Source of the DNA: Methylotenera sp.
GTDB taxonomy: Bacteria; Pseudomonadota; Gammaproteobacteria; Burkholderiales; Methylophilaceae
Length of the DNA: 64,000 bases
Assembly (NCBI GenBank): GCA_013141495.1
Contig: JABFQV010000009.1
Span: 153,423-217,422 of the forward strand
Direction: 5' to 3'
The position numbers were made by a program, and so were the translations under genes. The notes below the pieces were generated by a model. It did not search any database and was not told the origin of the DNA. It saw nothing but the letters and a program-made list of their open reading frames with translations. Below are positions 11,075 to 22,442 of this stretch, in pieces. Position 1 is the stretch's first letter, and each line of letters starts with the position of its first letter.

Positions 11075-12206
11075 GACCGCACCCCGTATCAATGTTGCTT
11101 AAATAGGTGCGCAAAATAGCGTGATAATGCGCATCCGGCATTAAAAACGCGTCATGACCATGTGCGGCTGTCACTTCAGCGTAGCTCACGGTGCGCTCGT
11201 TATCGAGCAAGGCTTTGACAATTTCACGTGAGCGCGCGGGTGAAAATCGCCAATCGCTGGTGAAAGATAACACCAGAAACTGTGCCGTGACATTTTTTAA
11301 CGCGGCGGTTAAATCGCCATTAAACGGCAAGGCCGGGTCATAATAATCCAAAGCACGCGTCATGCGCAAATAGGTGTTGGCATCAAACTCGCCGGCAAAT
11401 TTATCGCCTTGATAGCGCAAATATGATTCCATTTCAAACTCAACATCAAAGCCGTATTTAATGGTGTCTTTGAGTTTGCGCCCAAATTTTTCACCCATCG
11501 CATCGTCACTTAAATAGGTGATATGCCCTAACATGCGTGCGATACGCAAGCCGCGACGGGGCACTACGCCATGTGCGTAATAGTCGCCGCCATGAAATTC
11601 GGGGTCAGTAATAATGGCTTGGCGCGCGACTTCATTAAATGCCATATTTTGCGCGGTAAGATTAGGTGCTGCCGCAATAATCAAGGCGTGGCGTACGCGT
11701 TCAGGGTAAGCAATCGTCCACTGTAGCGCTTGCATGCCACCTAAGCTGCCGCCAATGACAGCGGCTAATTGCGTAATGCCTAAATGATCCAATAGGCGCG
11801 CTTGTGAGTTGACCCAGTCTTCTACCGTAAGGATAGGAAACGCCGAGCCCCAAGGCTTGTTAGTAGCAGGATTGATGCTCACCGGGCCAGAACTACCATG
11901 ACAGCCACCCAGGTTATTGAGCCCGATGACAAAAAATCGATTGGTGTCCAACGGCTTGTTCGGACCAATCAGGTTATCCCACCAACCGGGGTACTTGTCA
12001 CTTTCTTGGTATTTTCCCGCCACATGATGATTGCCTGAAAGCGCATGGCAAATGATGACCGCATTGGATTTATCCGCATTTAACGTGCCATAGGTTTCAT
12101 AAACCAAATCAAATTGCGGCAAACTCTCACCGCTTTTAAGTTTAAGCGGTGCGCTAAAGTGTGCTATTTGCGGGGCAACAATGCCAATAGAGTTAATTTC
12201 TTGCAT
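11064..12206 (-). CDS. metX: Homoserine O-acyltransferase MetX
   Basis: 380 residues, alpha/beta-hydrolase fold. The nucleophile elbow [12 protein letters not shown] places the catalytic serine at about 154, and C-terminal DWRFSPARS and AHGHDAFL carry the acid and base residues. It activates homoserine for methionine synthesis; whether it uses acetyl- or succinyl-CoA cannot be decided here. Coupled to metW downstream and divergent from the carbonic anhydrase-like gene with 21 bases between starts. No SAM riboswitch fold fits in that short gap. Confidence 0.95.
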   Translation of the reverse strand: MQEINSIGIVAPQIAHFSAPLKLKSGESLPQFDLVYETYGTLNADKSNAVIICHALSGNHHVAGKYQESDKYPGWWDNLIGPNKPLDTNRFFVIGLNNLGGCHGSSGPVSINPATNKPWGSAFPILTVEDWVNSQARLLDHLGITQLAAVIGGSLGGMQALQWTIAYPERVRHALIIAAAPNLTAQNMAFNEVARQAIITDPEFHGGDYYAHGVVPRRGLRIARMLGHITYLSDDAMGEKFGRKLKDTIKYGFDVEFEMESYLRYQGDKFAGEFDANTYLRMTRALDYYDPALPFNGDLTAALKNVTAQFLVLSFTSDWRFSPARSREIVKALLDNERTVSYAEVTAAHGHDAFLMPDAHYHAILRTYLSNIDTGCGHAK

Positions 12207-12227
12207 AATTTAATTATACTATGGCTT

Positions 12228-12779
12228 ATGGCACAAACTCACGCTCAAAATATACAAAGCTTCGCAAATCAATGGCCGCAATTGGCGAGTGGCATTTACG
12301 TCCACCCCGCCGCAACTATTATTGGTGATGTGCATATCGGTGAAAATAGCTCAGTATGGCCTGGTGCTGTCATTCGTGGTGATGTCAATATGATTCGCAT
12401 CGGCAACAATACCAATGTGCAAGATTTAAGTATGCTGCACGTGAGCCACAAATCCAGTTGGGATGCCGCAGGTGCGCCGCTTATTATTGGTGATAATGTG
12501 ACGATAGGTCATAGCGTTATTTTGCATGGCTGTACGCTGGAAGATGAATGTCTGATCGGCATGGGCAGTATCGTGATGGATAAAGCAATCGTGCAGAAAC
12601 ACGTATTGCTCGCGGCAGGCAGTCTGGTACCAGAAGGCAAGCTGCTGGAAAGCGGTTATTTGTACGTGGGCAGACCTGCGAAGAAAGTGCGCGCTTTAAC
12701 GACGGATGAGATTGCACATTTCGTGTACTCGGCAAATCATTATGTACGGCTTAAAAATCAATATTTGCAACAAACGTGA
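12228..12779 (+). CDS. Gamma-class carbonic anhydrase-like hexapeptide protein
   Basis: 183 residues from the ATG at 12228 (MAQTHAQ); the open frame extends upstream into metX but that part is not conserved in character. Left-handed beta-helix repeats run through the protein (GDVHIGENSSVWPGAVIRGD, IGDNVTIGHSVILHGC). Histidines in MLHVSH and GHSVILHG match the metal ligands of gamma carbonic anhydrases (YrdA/PaaY group). Many members are weak or inactive hydratases. A TATACT 8 bases before the ATG suggests a very short leader. Confidence 0.85.
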   Translation: MAQTHAQNIQSFANQWPQLASGIYVHPAATIIGDVHIGENSSVWPGAVIRGDVNMIRIGNNTNVQDLSMLHVSHKSSWDAAGAPLIIGDNVTIGHSVILHGCTLEDECLIGMGSIVMDKAIVQKHVLLAAGSLVPEGKLLESGYLYVGRPAKKVRALTTDEIAHFVYSANHYVRLKNQYLQQT

Positions 12780-12817
12780 TTTTAACTGGGGAAGTTAAAT
12801 TTGAGTTTAGGCGTCCT

Positions 12818-13684
12818 TTAGTCCCAATGCGTACTCACAATCAGCGGATTTTTGCCGATGGTAACGCGGTCATTGCCGCCTAAATCTTTAATGGTTTCAA
12901 TGTGCGTTAAGCCTATTTGCGCCATGAGATCAGCCACTTGTAGCGCTTGCTGATAGCCATGCTCTAGCATCAGCCAACCCTGCGGCTTAAGGTAAACTAA
13001 ACAATCGTCAATAATTTGGCGAATATCATCCAAGCCGTCCGCGCCTGAAGCTAAGGCAGACATTGGCTCAAAACGTAAATCGCCTTGGGTTAAATGCGCA
13101 TCATTTTGCTCAATGTAGGGCGGATTGCTCACAATGACATCAAACTTGTCGTGGTTTAGCGCAGCAAACCAATCGCTTAACATAAAGTGAATGTTGCTGA
13201 TATTTAAGTTTTTAGCGTTTTCAATGGCGATGTTTAACGCGGCTTGTGAGGCGTCAACTGCCGTCACCTGTGCTTCAGTGCGATTGCTTGCAATTGCCAA
13301 CGCGATTGCACCGGTACCGGTACCTAAATCCAGGATTTTTTCAGCTGTTAAGGGTGAGATTCTGGCTAACGCTGCTTCTACCAATGTTTCAGTGTCTGGG
13401 CGTGGAATGAGTGTGCTGGGTGTTGTTTTAAATTTGAGTCCATAAAACTCGCGATAACCTAAAATATAAGCCATGGGCTCGCCAAGTAAGCGACGATTTA
13501 ATAATGATGCGAAGTCTGCATGAATATCAGGTCGCAGGGCATCGTTTGCATGCGCAATCAACCACGCCCGATTTACGTTGAGCACATGCTGTATTAACAG
13601 TTGCGCCTCAAGTTTCGCTTCATTTGCTGCCACCCATTGCGCGAGTGCGGCCTGCGCTTCAAGTAGCGCTTCGTGAATGGTCAT
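12818..13684 (-). CDS. prmC: Peptide chain release factor N5-glutamine methyltransferase
   Basis: 288 residues. It contains the SAM site ILDLGTGTGAIALAIA (about 117-132) and the NPPY motif (187-190) typical of glutamine N-methyltransferases. PrmC methylates the Gln of the GGQ loop of release factors, and the gene lies 14 bases after prfA, which encodes its substrate. An N-terminal helical substrate-recognition domain (1-80) is present. Confidence 0.95.
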   Translation of the reverse strand: MTIHEALLEAQAALAQWVAANEAKLEAQLLIQHVLNVNRAWLIAHANDALRPDIHADFASLLNRRLLGEPMAYILGYREFYGLKFKTTPSTLIPRPDTETLVEAALARISPLTAEKILDLGTGTGAIALAIASNRTEAQVTAVDASQAALNIAIENAKNLNISNIHFMLSDWFAALNHDKFDVIVSNPPYIEQNDAHLTQGDLRFEPMSALASGADGLDDIRQIIDDCLVYLKPQGWLMLEHGYQQALQVADLMAQIGLTHIETIKDLGGNDRVTIGKNPLIVSTHWD

Positions 13685-13698
13685 ATTTTACCAAGACT

Positions 13699-14781
13699 TT
13701 AGTTGTCTTCACCTAGGCTCGCCAACAAGTCAGCCTGATGTTCAGCGGATAACGCACCGATCAATTCGTCCATGTCACCCTCAGTAATCGCATCAATTTT
13801 GTATAGCGTGAGGTTAATGCGGTGATCGGTAATGCGGCCTTGCGGATAGTTGTAGGTTCTAATGCGCTCAGAGCGATCTCCAGAACCAATTAAACTTTTG
13901 CGCTCGCTGGCGATTTTGCTTTGCTGCTCATCAACTTGTTTGGCTTTAATGCGCGCCGCTAACACGGCAAAGGCTTGGGCTTTGTTCGCGTGTTGGCTGC
14001 GGCCTTCCTGGCATTCCACCACGATGCCTGTTGGTGCGTGGGTAATGCGTACGGCAGAGTCGGTTTTGTTAATGTGCTGTCCACCAGCACCTGAAGCCCG
14101 ATAGGTGTCGATGCGAATATCCGCCGGGTTAATCACAACATCGTTAATTTCATCTGCCTCTGGCAATACAGCTACAGTACAGGCGCTGGTGTGGATGCGG
14201 CCTTGCGTTTCCGTGTCTGGTACGCGCTGTACGCGATGGCCACCCGACTCAAATTTCAGCTTGGAATATGCGCCATAACCCTCGATTTTGGCAATAATCT
14301 CTTTGTAGCCACCCACTTCAGACTCATTGGCAGACATGATTTCGACTTTCCATTTCTGGCGTTCTGCATAGCGCGAATACATGCGGAATAAATCACCAGC
14401 AAATAAGCCGGACTCATCACCACCGGTGCCTGCACGAATTTCTAAAAAGATGTTTTTCTCATCATTCGGGTCTTTAGGCAGCAATAATTTTTGTAGTGCG
14501 CCCTCAATAGCTTCTAATTTCGCCTTGCCTGCTTCAATTTCCTCTTGTGCAAACTCTTTCATGTCAGGGTCGCTTAACATACTTTGCGCTTCTTTGATGT
14601 CAGCTTCCGCTAGTTCAAAAGCGTGATATTGCTCAACTATCGGTGTGATTTCAGCATGTTCCTGAGTAATTTTTCGATAATTATCCATGTTGTTGGTTGC
14701 ACCCTCAGAGCTCATCAGGCGGTTTAATTCATCTAAACGCTCGCTCAAGGTGGCGAGTTTTTTAATCATGCTTGGTTTCAT
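13699..14781 (-). CDS. prfA: Peptide chain release factor 1
   Basis: 360 residues, full length. The codon-recognition PxT tripeptide is at about 188-190 ([14 protein letters not shown]), which marks RF1 (UAA/UAG) rather than RF2. The catalytic GGQ loop is at 233-235. Middle gene of hemA-prfA-prmC, 12 bases after hemA, so the three are probably co-transcribed. Confidence 0.97.
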   Translation of the reverse strand: MKPSMIKKLATLSERLDELNRLMSSEGATNNMDNYRKITQEHAEITPIVEQYHAFELAEADIKEAQSMLSDPDMKEFAQEEIEAGKAKLEAIEGALQKLLLPKDPNDEKNIFLEIRAGTGGDESGLFAGDLFRMYSRYAERQKWKVEIMSANESEVGGYKEIIAKIEGYGAYSKLKFESGGHRVQRVPDTETQGRIHTSACTVAVLPEADEINDVVINPADIRIDTYRASGAGGQHINKTDSAVRITHAPTGIVVECQEGRSQHANKAQAFAVLAARIKAKQVDEQQSKIASERKSLIGSGDRSERIRTYNYPQGRITDHRINLTLYKIDAITEGDMDELIGALSAEHQADLLASLGEDN

Positions 14782-14793
14782 TGGCTTGGGCTT

Positions 14794-16056
14794 TTAATAA
14801 GGCTTAATTTGATAAAGTTGTTGCAACACGTTTTCGAGTTTGGCATGTTCATCGCCATGCGTTTGGTGCAGGGCATGGCTGGGCGCGTGTAAAAATTTGT
14901 TGGTAAGCGCAATGCTCAATGCTTCCAGCGCTTTTTCAGGATTTTCACCTTTTTGCAACATTTTTAGTGCTTTTTCAAACTCGGCTTTTCGCATGGCATC
15001 CACTTGGTCGCGCAAGGCTTTAATTGTTGGCACGGCTTCACGCTTTTTAAACCACTGCATAAAGCCTTCCACGCGCGTGGTTACAATTATTTCAGCTTCA
15101 ACCGCGGCTGACTGACGGTTTTCCATGCCATCAGATACCACTTGCGCTAAATCGTCCACGGTGTATAAAAACACATCGTCCAGTTCAGCCACCTCATGCT
15201 CAATGTCACGCGGAACGGCTAAATCCACCATAAAAATCGGGCGATGGCGGCGTGTTTTAAGTGCACTTTCAACCATGCCCAACCCTATAATCGGTAATTG
15301 GCTAGCGGTTGAGGTAACAACGATATCAAAATCAGCAAAGTGCGCGGGTAAATCATTGAGCAAAATAGCTTGCGCGTTAGTGCCTTGCGTTTGAATTTTT
15401 TCTGCCAGATTGGAGCCGCGCTCAATGCTACGGTTAGCAATCGTCACGCTTTTTGGATGTTGGGCGGCAAAGTGATCAGCGCAAAGCTCTATCATCTCAC
15501 CCGCGCCTATAAATAGTACTTTTTGCTCGCTGATGTCGCCAAAAATGCGCTGTGCAAGCTTGACGGCGGCAGCGGACATCGAAATAGAATTGGCACCAAT
15601 GTCGGTGTTGGTACGTACTTCTTTGGCCACCTCAAATGTGCGTTGAAACAGCCGGTGTAACAAGGTGCCTAGCGTACCTGCCTCTTGCGCAATTTTGACC
15701 GACTGTTTAAATTGCCCCAGAATTTGCGGTTCGCCCAGCACCATGCTATCTAAGCCAGAGGCCACCCTAAACGCGTGTTTAACGGCTTCATCATTAGGTA
15801 GCGTATAAATGTAAGGCGCAATCAAATCAAGATCTAGCTTGTGATATTGCGATAACCAAGCCAGTGGCTTTTGCGGATTATCGGTGCTGCAATAAAGTTC
15901 GGTACGATTGCAAGTAGATAAAATTGCAGCTTCGGTAGCATCGCGTGAAGTGAGCTCGCGCAAGGCACTGCCTAGATGTTCACTATTAAAAGCGACATGT
16001 TCACGAATTTGGATGGGGGCGGTGGTGTGGTTCACACCTATAACATATAACTGCAT
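14794..16056 (-). CDS. hemA: Glutamyl-tRNA reductase
   Basis: 420 residues from the ATG at 16056 ([14 protein letters not shown]), the conserved family start; an upstream ATG at 16092 adds 12 residues of no family character. The nucleophile Cys is at about 49 in [10 protein letters not shown] Rossmann NADPH domain ([17 protein letters not shown]) and a C-terminal dimerisation helix follow. The enzyme makes glutamate-1-semialdehyde, the first committed step of C5 tetrapyrrole synthesis. First gene of the hemA-prfA-prmC operon. Confidence 0.96.
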   Translation of the reverse strand: MQLYVIGVNHTTAPIQIREHVAFNSEHLGSALRELTSRDATEAAILSTCNRTELYCSTDNPQKPLAWLSQYHKLDLDLIAPYIYTLPNDEAVKHAFRVASGLDSMVLGEPQILGQFKQSVKIAQEAGTLGTLLHRLFQRTFEVAKEVRTNTDIGANSISMSAAAVKLAQRIFGDISEQKVLFIGAGEMIELCADHFAAQHPKSVTIANRSIERGSNLAEKIQTQGTNAQAILLNDLPAHFADFDIVVTSTASQLPIIGLGMVESALKTRRHRPIFMVDLAVPRDIEHEVAELDDVFLYTVDDLAQVVSDGMENRQSAAVEAEIIVTTRVEGFMQWFKKREAVPTIKALRDQVDAMRKAEFEKALKMLQKGENPEKALEALSIALTNKFLHAPSHALHQTHGDEHAKLENVLQQLYQIKPY

Positions 16057-16175
16057 AGGTGTAATTTTGATGGATTGGCTTATGTTAAGCAAGAAGCTTC
16101 ATGTTAATAGTGAAAAATCGGGTTAAAATAACGCTTTACCCTTAACTTCAATTATTTATTTGACGGACAACAGCC

Positions 16176-16883
16176 ATGGATAAAACCTTTAGAATTGCCC
16201 CTAGTATTCTTTCTGCAAACTTTGCCAAACTTGGTCAAGAGATTGAGGATGTGATTATCTCAGGCACAGACATCGTGCATTTTGATGTAATGGATAACCA
16301 CTATGTGCCTAACCTGACGATTGGCCCTTTGGTGTGTGATGCCATCCGTGAAACGTCAAAAAAAGTAGGCGCGTTGATTGACGTGCATTTGATGGTAAAG
16401 CCGGTAGATCGTATTATTCCTGACTTTGCAAAAGCAGGCGCTAACATTATTACGTTTCACCCTGAGGCGTCCGAACATATTGACCGCAGCTTGAGCTTGG
16501 TGCGTGAGTTGGGCTGTAAATCAGGCTTGGTGTTCAACCCAGCAACATCATTAAGCTATTTAGACCACGTGATGGATAAAGTGGATATGATTTTGTTAAT
16601 GTCAGTGAACCCTGGTTTTGGCGGTCAGAAATTCATTCCTGAAACTTTAGAAAAATTGAAACTTGCTCGCGCAAGAATTGATGCTTACTATGAAAAAACA
16701 GGCCGTCAAATTTGGTTGGAAGTTGATGGCGGCGTAAATGCACAAAACATTGCAGAAATCGCGCGTGCGGGTGCAGATACCTTTGTAGCAGGCTCAGCGG
16801 TGTTTGGCGCACCTAAAGACACAGACCCTAACCGTTACAATACCGTGGTGAAATCATTGCGTGATGCCTTAGCAACGGTTTAA
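16176..16883 (+). CDS. rpe: Ribulose-phosphate 3-epimerase
   Basis: 235 residues, TIM barrel. Motifs [54 protein letters not shown] and EVDGGVN carry the metal ligands and catalytic Asp pair. It interconverts ribulose-5-P and xylulose-5-P; in a ribulose-monophosphate methylotroph this step helps regenerate the formaldehyde acceptor (inference). gph follows directly. Confidence 0.97.
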   Translation: MDKTFRIAPSILSANFAKLGQEIEDVIISGTDIVHFDVMDNHYVPNLTIGPLVCDAIRETSKKVGALIDVHLMVKPVDRIIPDFAKAGANIITFHPEASEHIDRSLSLVRELGCKSGLVFNPATSLSYLDHVMDKVDMILLMSVNPGFGGQKFIPETLEKLKLARARIDAYYEKTGRQIWLEVDGGVNAQNIAEIARAGADTFVAGSAVFGAPKDTDPNRYNTVVKSLRDALATV

Positions 16884-16886
16884 CCA

Positions 16887-17555
16887 TTGCAAGGGCTTAC
16901 GATTAAAGCCGTCTTGCTTGATCTGGACGGCACTTTGGTGCACACCGCACCAGAAATTTCGCGCGCGGCAAACAGCATGTTGGCAAAACTGAATTTGCCA
17001 ACGCTGACCGCTGCGCAAATTACGACTTACATCGGCGATGGCGCAACCACCCTGATTAAACGCTGCTTAACCGAGCGGATAGATGGCGCGCCAGAACCAG
17101 CTTTACTGGCAACCGCGCAAGCGTTGTTTTTTGAGTATTACGCGCAAATTGTGACAGAAAGCCAGCTTTACCCAAACGCATTGGCTGGCTTGATTGCCAT
17201 AAAAAATGCGGGTTTGCGTACGGCATGTGTCACCAATAAACCAAGTAGTTTTACGTTACCTTTATTACAAAAGTATGACTTATTGCGGTATTTTGATTTA
17301 GTCGTGTCAGGCGATACTTTGCCGAGAAAAAAGCCTGAGCCTGATCAAATTTTGTACGTTTGCGAGCAATTTGGCGTTTCGGTACAAAATGTTGCCATGG
17401 TTGGCGACTCTAAAACCGATATCAGCGCGGCGCGCAGTGCTGGTTGTAGAATGTTTGCTGTGCCTTATGGTTATAATCAAGGACAACGCATTGAGGCAAC
17501 TGAAGTCGACGCCCTGATTGACAACATAGGCGATGTACTAGATTTAGTACATTAA
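16887..17555 (+). CDS. gph: Phosphoglycolate phosphatase (HAD family)
   Basis: 222 residues from a TTG at 16887, three bases after the rpe stop. HAD motif I is LLDLDGTLVHTAPEI, motif II VTNKPS, motif III KKPEPDQ and motif IV MVGDSKTDI. Gph removes phosphoglycolate formed during DNA repair or oxygenase side reactions. The rpe-gph pairing is common in proteobacteria. The TTG start and weak upstream ribosome-binding site imply low or coupled translation. Confidence 0.9.
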   Translation: MQGLTIKAVLLDLDGTLVHTAPEISRAANSMLAKLNLPTLTAAQITTYIGDGATTLIKRCLTERIDGAPEPALLATAQALFFEYYAQIVTESQLYPNALAGLIAIKNAGLRTACVTNKPSSFTLPLLQKYDLLRYFDLVVSGDTLPRKKPEPDQILYVCEQFGVSVQNVAMVGDSKTDISAARSAGCRMFAVPYGYNQGQRIEATEVDALIDNIGDVLDLVH

Positions 17556-17599
17556 CTTAGAATAGTGACTTATCCATTTTAATTTTTAAGTACTTCAAC

Positions 17600-17650
17600 A
17601 TGAAAATTAGTAACATTAAAACAAATAGTTGGCGATGGTGGCGGGTATAA
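17600..17650 (+). CDS. trpL: Putative trp operon leader peptide
   Basis: An ATG-started 16-codon frame, MKISNIKTNSWRWWRV, ends 50 bases before trpE. Three of its last six residues are tryptophan (codons at 17630, 17636 and 17639), far beyond chance for so short a frame and as expected for a ribosome-stalling leader. It is too short for routine gene finders. Translation is inferred; no strong ribosome-binding site is obvious upstream. Confidence 0.75.
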   Translation: MKISNIKTNSWRWWRV

Positions 17651-17690
17651 ATCCCAAATAAATTACCCCCTTTACCAACTTTTATTATTG
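17628..17690 (+). promoter_or_regulatory. Candidate trp attenuator stem overlapping the Trp codons
   Basis: A GTTGG...TGGT...GGGTA stretch (17628-17647), which includes the Trp codons, can pair with TACCC...ACCAAC (17664-17679), and a T-rich stretch (17680-17689) follows. A short competing GGG/CCC hairpin (17643-17654) is also possible. A ribosome on the leader would mask the 5' arm, so translation of the leader can decide whether the stem forms. The detailed mechanism is inference. Confidence 0.5.
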
Positions 17691-17700
17691 TGAGAATTTT

Positions 17701-19188
17701 ATGTTTAATACAATCAATCAAACCGAATTTAATGCTTTAGCGGCGCAGGGTTACAACCGCATTCCATTGGTACTCGAGACCTTTGCTGATCTTGATACAC
17801 CATTGTCGCTTTATCTTAAGCTGGCAAATCAGCCGTTTTCATATTTACTGGAATCTGTTCAGGGCGGTGAGCGTTTTGGCCGCTACTCAATTATCGGCCT
17901 GCCTGCTAAAACGCGCATTGTGGCCTACGGCAAACAAGTTCAGGTGTTTGAGGGCAACACTGTGGTTGAAGTTGCCGAAAATACCAATCCCCTAGATTTT
18001 GTTAAAAGTTTCCAGGCACGTTTTAAAACACCGCCATATGAAGGTTTGCCGCGGTTTACCGGTGGTTTAGCCGGTTATTTCGGCTATGAAACCGTGCGCT
18101 ATATTGAAAAGCGTTTAGCCAATACCAGCAAGCCCGATGACATTAACGTACCTGATGTACTGTTGATGGTGTCTGAAGAATTGGCTGTGGTCGATAATTT
18201 AAGCGGCAAACTTTATTTTATTGTTTATGCCAATACGGCTGAAGCTGGTGCTTATGAGCACGCGAAAAATCGCTTAAGCGATTTAGCCGCGCGCTTGCGT
18301 AAAACTGTCACCATTCCAGAATCTGTCGCTACACCAAAAACAGAAGCGACTTCAGAATTTGGTGAAGAAAATTTTAAAGCGGCGGTGAAGCGTGCGCAGC
18401 AATACATTTTAGATGGTGACATTATGCAGGTGGTGCTTTCACAGCGCATGTCGCAAGCGTTTACAGCGCCGCCGCTATCGCTGTACCGTGCCTTGCGTAG
18501 CTTAAATCCATCGCCTTATATGTTTTATTACGATATGGGCGACCACCACGTGGTGGGCGCTTCACCTGAGATATTAGTCCGCCTTGAAAACGGCACGGTA
18601 ACGGCGCGGCCGATTGCCGGCACCCGTCCACGTGGGGGAAATCGTGAGCAGGATATTGCCTTGGCTGAGGAGTTGCTGGCAGACCCTAAAGAGCGTGCAG
18701 AACATGTGCAACTGATGGATTTAGGGCGTAACGATGTGGGTCGCGTCGCGGTGACCGGTTCAGTTAAAGTCACCGACAATATGATGATTGAGCGTTATTC
18801 ACACGTAATGCACATTGTGAGCAATGTTGAAGGCAAACTCAAACCCGGCATGGATGCGATTGACGTGATTAAGGCGACCTTCCCAGCCGGCACGGTGAGC
18901 GGCGCACCAAAAGTGCGAGCCATGGAAATTATCGACGAATTAGAGCCAAGCAAACGCGGTATTTACGCAGGTGCCGTAGGTTATTTAGGCTTTAATGGTG
19001 ACATGGATGTGGCGATTGCCATCAGAACCGGCGTGATTAAAAATAATAAGCTGTATGTGCAAGCCGGCGCTGGAATTGTGGCTGATTCGATTCCGCAAAG
19101 TGAATGGATTGAAACTCAAAACAAAGCGCGTGCTGTGTTGCGCGCGGCAGAACTGGTGCAAGCTGGACTTGATATTGATGTTAAGTAG
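17701..19188 (+). CDS. trpE: Anthranilate synthase component I
   Basis: 495 residues. The N-terminal feedback domain contains [18 protein letters not shown] (the LLES tryptophan-binding element). The chorismate-binding domain has the conserved [58 protein letters not shown] and [11 protein letters not shown]. It makes anthranilate from chorismate with the TrpG subunit, which is not in this window. The Trp-rich leader directly upstream indicates control by charged tRNA(Trp). The downstream gene is unrelated. Confidence 0.97.
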   Translation: MFNTINQTEFNALAAQGYNRIPLVLETFADLDTPLSLYLKLANQPFSYLLESVQGGERFGRYSIIGLPAKTRIVAYGKQVQVFEGNTVVEVAENTNPLDFVKSFQARFKTPPYEGLPRFTGGLAGYFGYETVRYIEKRLANTSKPDDINVPDVLLMVSEELAVVDNLSGKLYFIVYANTAEAGAYEHAKNRLSDLAARLRKTVTIPESVATPKTEATSEFGEENFKAAVKRAQQYILDGDIMQVVLSQRMSQAFTAPPLSLYRALRSLNPSPYMFYYDMGDHHVVGASPEILVRLENGTVTARPIAGTRPRGGNREQDIALAEELLADPKERAEHVQLMDLGRNDVGRVAVTGSVKVTDNMMIERYSHVMHIVSNVEGKLKPGMDAIDVIKATFPAGTVSGAPKVRAMEIIDELEPSKRGIYAGAVGYLGFNGDMDVAIAIRTGVIKNNKLYVQAGAGIVADSIPQSEWIETQNKARAVLRAAELVQAGLDIDVK

Positions 19189-21808
19189 CGACTCCAAAAT
19201 GCGAAGTACGAACAACTCCAATAACCACCTATCCTCCACACCTAAATCGCTAGCCATTACTTTTGTTTTAGTGGCGTTAGCCTATTATATTGCGGCTAGG
19301 CTCGGGCTCATGGTGCCTTATAAAGAGTCAGTGGCAACCCTGATGTGGCTACCAGTTGGCATTGCCGCTGGCGCCATTATGCGCTGGGGCAACATCAGTT
19401 TACCAGCTATTTATGTGGCGGCTTTTTCTGCTGAGCTATCGGTCGGATTGCCTGTTTTTACGTCTGCGGCCATTGCATGCACCAACACTTTAGCGCCATT
19501 TAGCGTGGCTTATCTGTTAAAAAAGCTCAACTTTAATCATAGCGTTATTAAGCAAAAAGATATTACGCTACTGATACTAGTCGCCTTTGCGGGCATGCTG
19601 ATTTCAGCCACGGGCGGCGTACTTGCGTTAACACTAAGTGGATTAACCACGCCAGAAACTATCGTAAAAATTTGGTTTATCTGGTGGATAGGTGACGGTC
19701 TTGGCGTACTGCTCGCACTGCCGTTGGTGCTGAACCTAGGCCGGGCACGGTTGCAGGTGCAAGCACATCAATATCGTCAGTTGTTCGCTTGGTTAATCAT
19801 ATTTGTCATCGGTGAGATGATTATTTCATCATTGGTGCCCAGCGTGAATAAACAATTCATGCTCTCTATCTTTTTGATTTTACCGATTTTAATTTGGGCT
19901 TCCATGAACTTTGGCGTTGTGGGCGGCTCATTGGTCGTGATTACTTTATCCAGCATTGCGGTATGGTTTACTGCCCAAGGTTACGGCGCATTTTATAGCG
20001 TAGATTTGGGCGAAGGTATTTTTTCGTTGTGGACGTTTATGGTGACGCTAGTGGTGACCATGCTGTTGATTTCAGTGCTGCAATCCGAACGCAATCTTGC
20101 CGAAAAAGCCTTGCGTGACAATGACAAAAAACTGCGCGCTGTGATTGATGGTGCATTAGACGCGATTGTAAGCATCAATGATGCTGGTGAAGTGCTTGAG
20201 TTTAATCCAGCGGCAGAACGAATTTTTGGCTATACCAAAGAACAAGTGTTAGGCAAGCCAATGTCTGAGATGATCATCCCTGCCCACTTGCGGAAATTTC
20301 ATGATGATGGACATCGGCGATATGTGTCCACTGATGAAAAGCATATGTTTAATCAGCGCATCGAGATTACAGGCATGCGCGCAGATGGCAGTGAGTTTCC
20401 GGTCGAGCTAACGCTGGTTTCATTAAAAGAAGAAGGTTTGCCATTGGTGACTGGCTTTATGCGAGATATTTCTGTGCAAAAAAAAGCACAGCAGGAAATC
20501 GAAAACTTTGCCTATTATGATGCATTAACTAACCTGCCAAATAGACGCTTATTGGTTGATCGGTTTCAGCATGCAGTGCTGATTAGCCAGCGCACAAAGA
20601 CTTATTGTGCGCTTATCTTTATTGATTTAGATCACTTTAAAGTATTCAATGAAACAAAAGGTCATGATGTGGGTGACCAGGTGCTGATAGAAGCTGCCAA
20701 TAGAGTTAAACAGGTAATTCGGGCCGGCGACACCGTTGCGCGAATCAGCGGTGATGAGTTTATTGTGATTATTGAAAACCTAGATACGCAACAAAACCTG
20801 GCATACCAGCAGGCAAGTGAAGTGACGCAAAAACTATTGGCAGAGCTCAATAAAAGCTATTCTCTTGATTTACTTGAGTTTAGTGCCAGCGCCAGTTTGG
20901 GTGTGACATTGTTTAACGATGACCAACTTGGTTTTGAAGCGCATTTAAGACATGCGGATACTGCCATGCAGCAATCAAAAGCGGCTGGACGTAATACTTA
21001 CCGGTTCTATGATCAAATCACGCAGGAACGCATAGAGAAAGTCTTTGCGATAGAGACTGCCCTCTCGGTTGCGATAAAAAATCAGGAATTTCATCTGCAT
21101 TATCAGGGCATTGTTAACGCGAATAAAGCGATCATTGCCGCAGAAGTATTATTAAGGTGGACGCACCCGGTGATGGGCAATATTGGCCCTGCAGAATTTA
21201 TACCGATTGCTGAAAAAAATAACCAAATTATTAAAATTGGGCACTGGGTGTTGCAGCAAGCTTGCCAACAACTTAAAGCTTGGGAAAATCACCCTTTACT
21301 CAGTAAAATTAAACTCTCAGTCAACATCAGTGCTAAGCAGTTTTTATACATTAATTTTATTCAGGAATTGCGTGAAATTTTAGCAACCACCGGCATTAAC
21401 CCAGATTTACTAAAATTAGAGCTCACTGAAACTGCAGTGATTGACAATATTGAGGATGTGGTTAATAAAATCAATGTGTTAAAACAGATGGGAATAAGAA
21501 TATCGCTGGATGATTTCGGCATCGGTCATTCTTCTTTGGTTTACCTTAAAAAACTACCGGTGACTCAAATTAAAATAGACCAATCATTTGTGCAGGATGT
21601 GCTTACAGACTCTAACGATGCCGCCATTATACAAATGATATTAGCCGTAGGTAAGACCATACACTGTGACATTGTGGCGGAGGGGGTTGAACAGTTAGCG
21701 CAGTTTGAGCAACTAAAATCATTCGGTTGCGATTATTTTCAAGGTTATTATTTTAGTAAACCAGTGGCGGTGGCTAGCTTTGAACAATTGGTAGCACACG
21801 TAGAATAA
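19178..21808 (+). CDS. MASE1-PAS-GGDEF-EAL cyclic-di-GMP protein
   Basis: 876 residues from the ATG at 19178; an ATG at 19199 is an alternative and would not overlap trpE. Domains in order: MASE1 membrane sensor with 8 or so segments (about 25-300), PAS (about 318-435), GGDEF (about 440-612) with SGDEF at 524-528, and EAL (about 625-870). The EAL signature reads EVL (656-658) but keeps its glutamate, and NIS, ELTE, DDFG (778-781), KID and AEGVEQ are intact, so phosphodiesterase activity is likely. The cyclase signature is also intact. Net direction cannot be told from sequence. Confidence 0.9.
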   Translation: MLSSDSKMRSTNNSNNHLSSTPKSLAITFVLVALAYYIAARLGLMVPYKESVATLMWLPVGIAAGAIMRWGNISLPAIYVAAFSAELSVGLPVFTSAAIACTNTLAPFSVAYLLKKLNFNHSVIKQKDITLLILVAFAGMLISATGGVLALTLSGLTTPETIVKIWFIWWIGDGLGVLLALPLVLNLGRARLQVQAHQYRQLFAWLIIFVIGEMIISSLVPSVNKQFMLSIFLILPILIWASMNFGVVGGSLVVITLSSIAVWFTAQGYGAFYSVDLGEGIFSLWTFMVTLVVTMLLISVLQSERNLAEKALRDNDKKLRAVIDGALDAIVSINDAGEVLEFNPAAERIFGYTKEQVLGKPMSEMIIPAHLRKFHDDGHRRYVSTDEKHMFNQRIEITGMRADGSEFPVELTLVSLKEEGLPLVTGFMRDISVQKKAQQEIENFAYYDALTNLPNRRLLVDRFQHAVLISQRTKTYCALIFIDLDHFKVFNETKGHDVGDQVLIEAANRVKQVIRAGDTVARISGDEFIVIIENLDTQQNLAYQQASEVTQKLLAELNKSYSLDLLEFSASASLGVTLFNDDQLGFEAHLRHADTAMQQSKAAGRNTYRFYDQITQERIEKVFAIETALSVAIKNQEFHLHYQGIVNANKAIIAAEVLLRWTHPVMGNIGPAEFIPIAEKNNQIIKIGHWVLQQACQQLKAWENHPLLSKIKLSVNISAKQFLYINFIQELREILATTGINPDLLKLELTETAVIDNIEDVVNKINVLKQMGIRISLDDFGIGHSSLVYLKKLPVTQIKIDQSFVQDVLTDSNDAAIIQMILAVGKTIHCDIVAEGVEQLAQFEQLKSFGCDYFQGYYFSKPVAVASFEQLVAHVE

Positions 21809-21859
21809 TTTTGTAATATTTAGACTGCAGAAACACCTGACACTACATAATACTTGACA

Positions 21860-22351
21860 CTAAGTCAGCGCGAGCCAATCGCCTGATTTACCACCATGTT
21901 TTTCAAGTAATTGAATATCACTGATAGTCATGCCGCGGTCGGCCGCTTTGCACATATCGTAAATTGTCAGCAAACCCACGCTCACTGCACTTAACGCCTC
22001 CATCTCTACCCCGGTTTTACCATACGTTTCAGTGGTGACGGTGCATAAAACGCTAGAAGATTCCTCAATAATATCAAAGCTCACGGCAACACGGGTTAAT
22101 GCAATTGGATGGCAAAGCGGGATTAAGTCAGCCGTCTTTTTGCTGGCCTGAATGGCCGCGATACGGGCGATACCTAACACATCACCTTTTTTAGCATTGC
22201 CTTGCTCGATAAGCTTGAGGGTAGCTGGCAGCATGCTAATGCGACCTGCGGCGACAGCAATGCGATGTGTTTCAGCTTTATCGCCTACGTTGACCATGTG
22301 TGCCTGGCCGCCATGATCGAAGTGCGTGAGCCGTTGATTGGAAGAATTCAT
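21860..22351 (-). CDS. moaC: Cyclic pyranopterin monophosphate synthase
   Basis: 163 residues. The MoaC motifs [29 protein letters not shown] and [28 protein letters not shown] are intact, including the catalytic Lys and Asp region. MoaC works after MoaA in the first stage of molybdenum cofactor synthesis. No other moa genes are near. It is divergent from the BepA-type protease gene. Confidence 0.97.
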   Translation of the reverse strand: MNSSNQRLTHFDHGGQAHMVNVGDKAETHRIAVAAGRISMLPATLKLIEQGNAKKGDVLGIARIAAIQASKKTADLIPLCHPIALTRVAVSFDIIEESSSVLCTVTTETYGKTGVEMEALSAVSVGLLTIYDMCKAADRGMTISDIQLLEKHGGKSGDWLALT

Positions 22352-22442
22352 AGTGTAAGATTTATGCGGTAGTTAAAGGGTAATGATCGCGTTTAAAACA
22401 TTTTTCATGAACTGAATGCCTGTAAACGTTATCATAGTAACA

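Noticed and set aside
12207..12227. SAM riboswitch before metX
   Set aside because: Only 21 bases separate metX from the divergent gene, too short for any known SAM riboswitch unless within coding sequence.
19055..19177. Upstream start of the GGDEF-EAL gene inside trpE
   Set aside because: Residues before 19178 are in the trpE coding region and form a basic, non-conserved stretch ahead of the first membrane segment.
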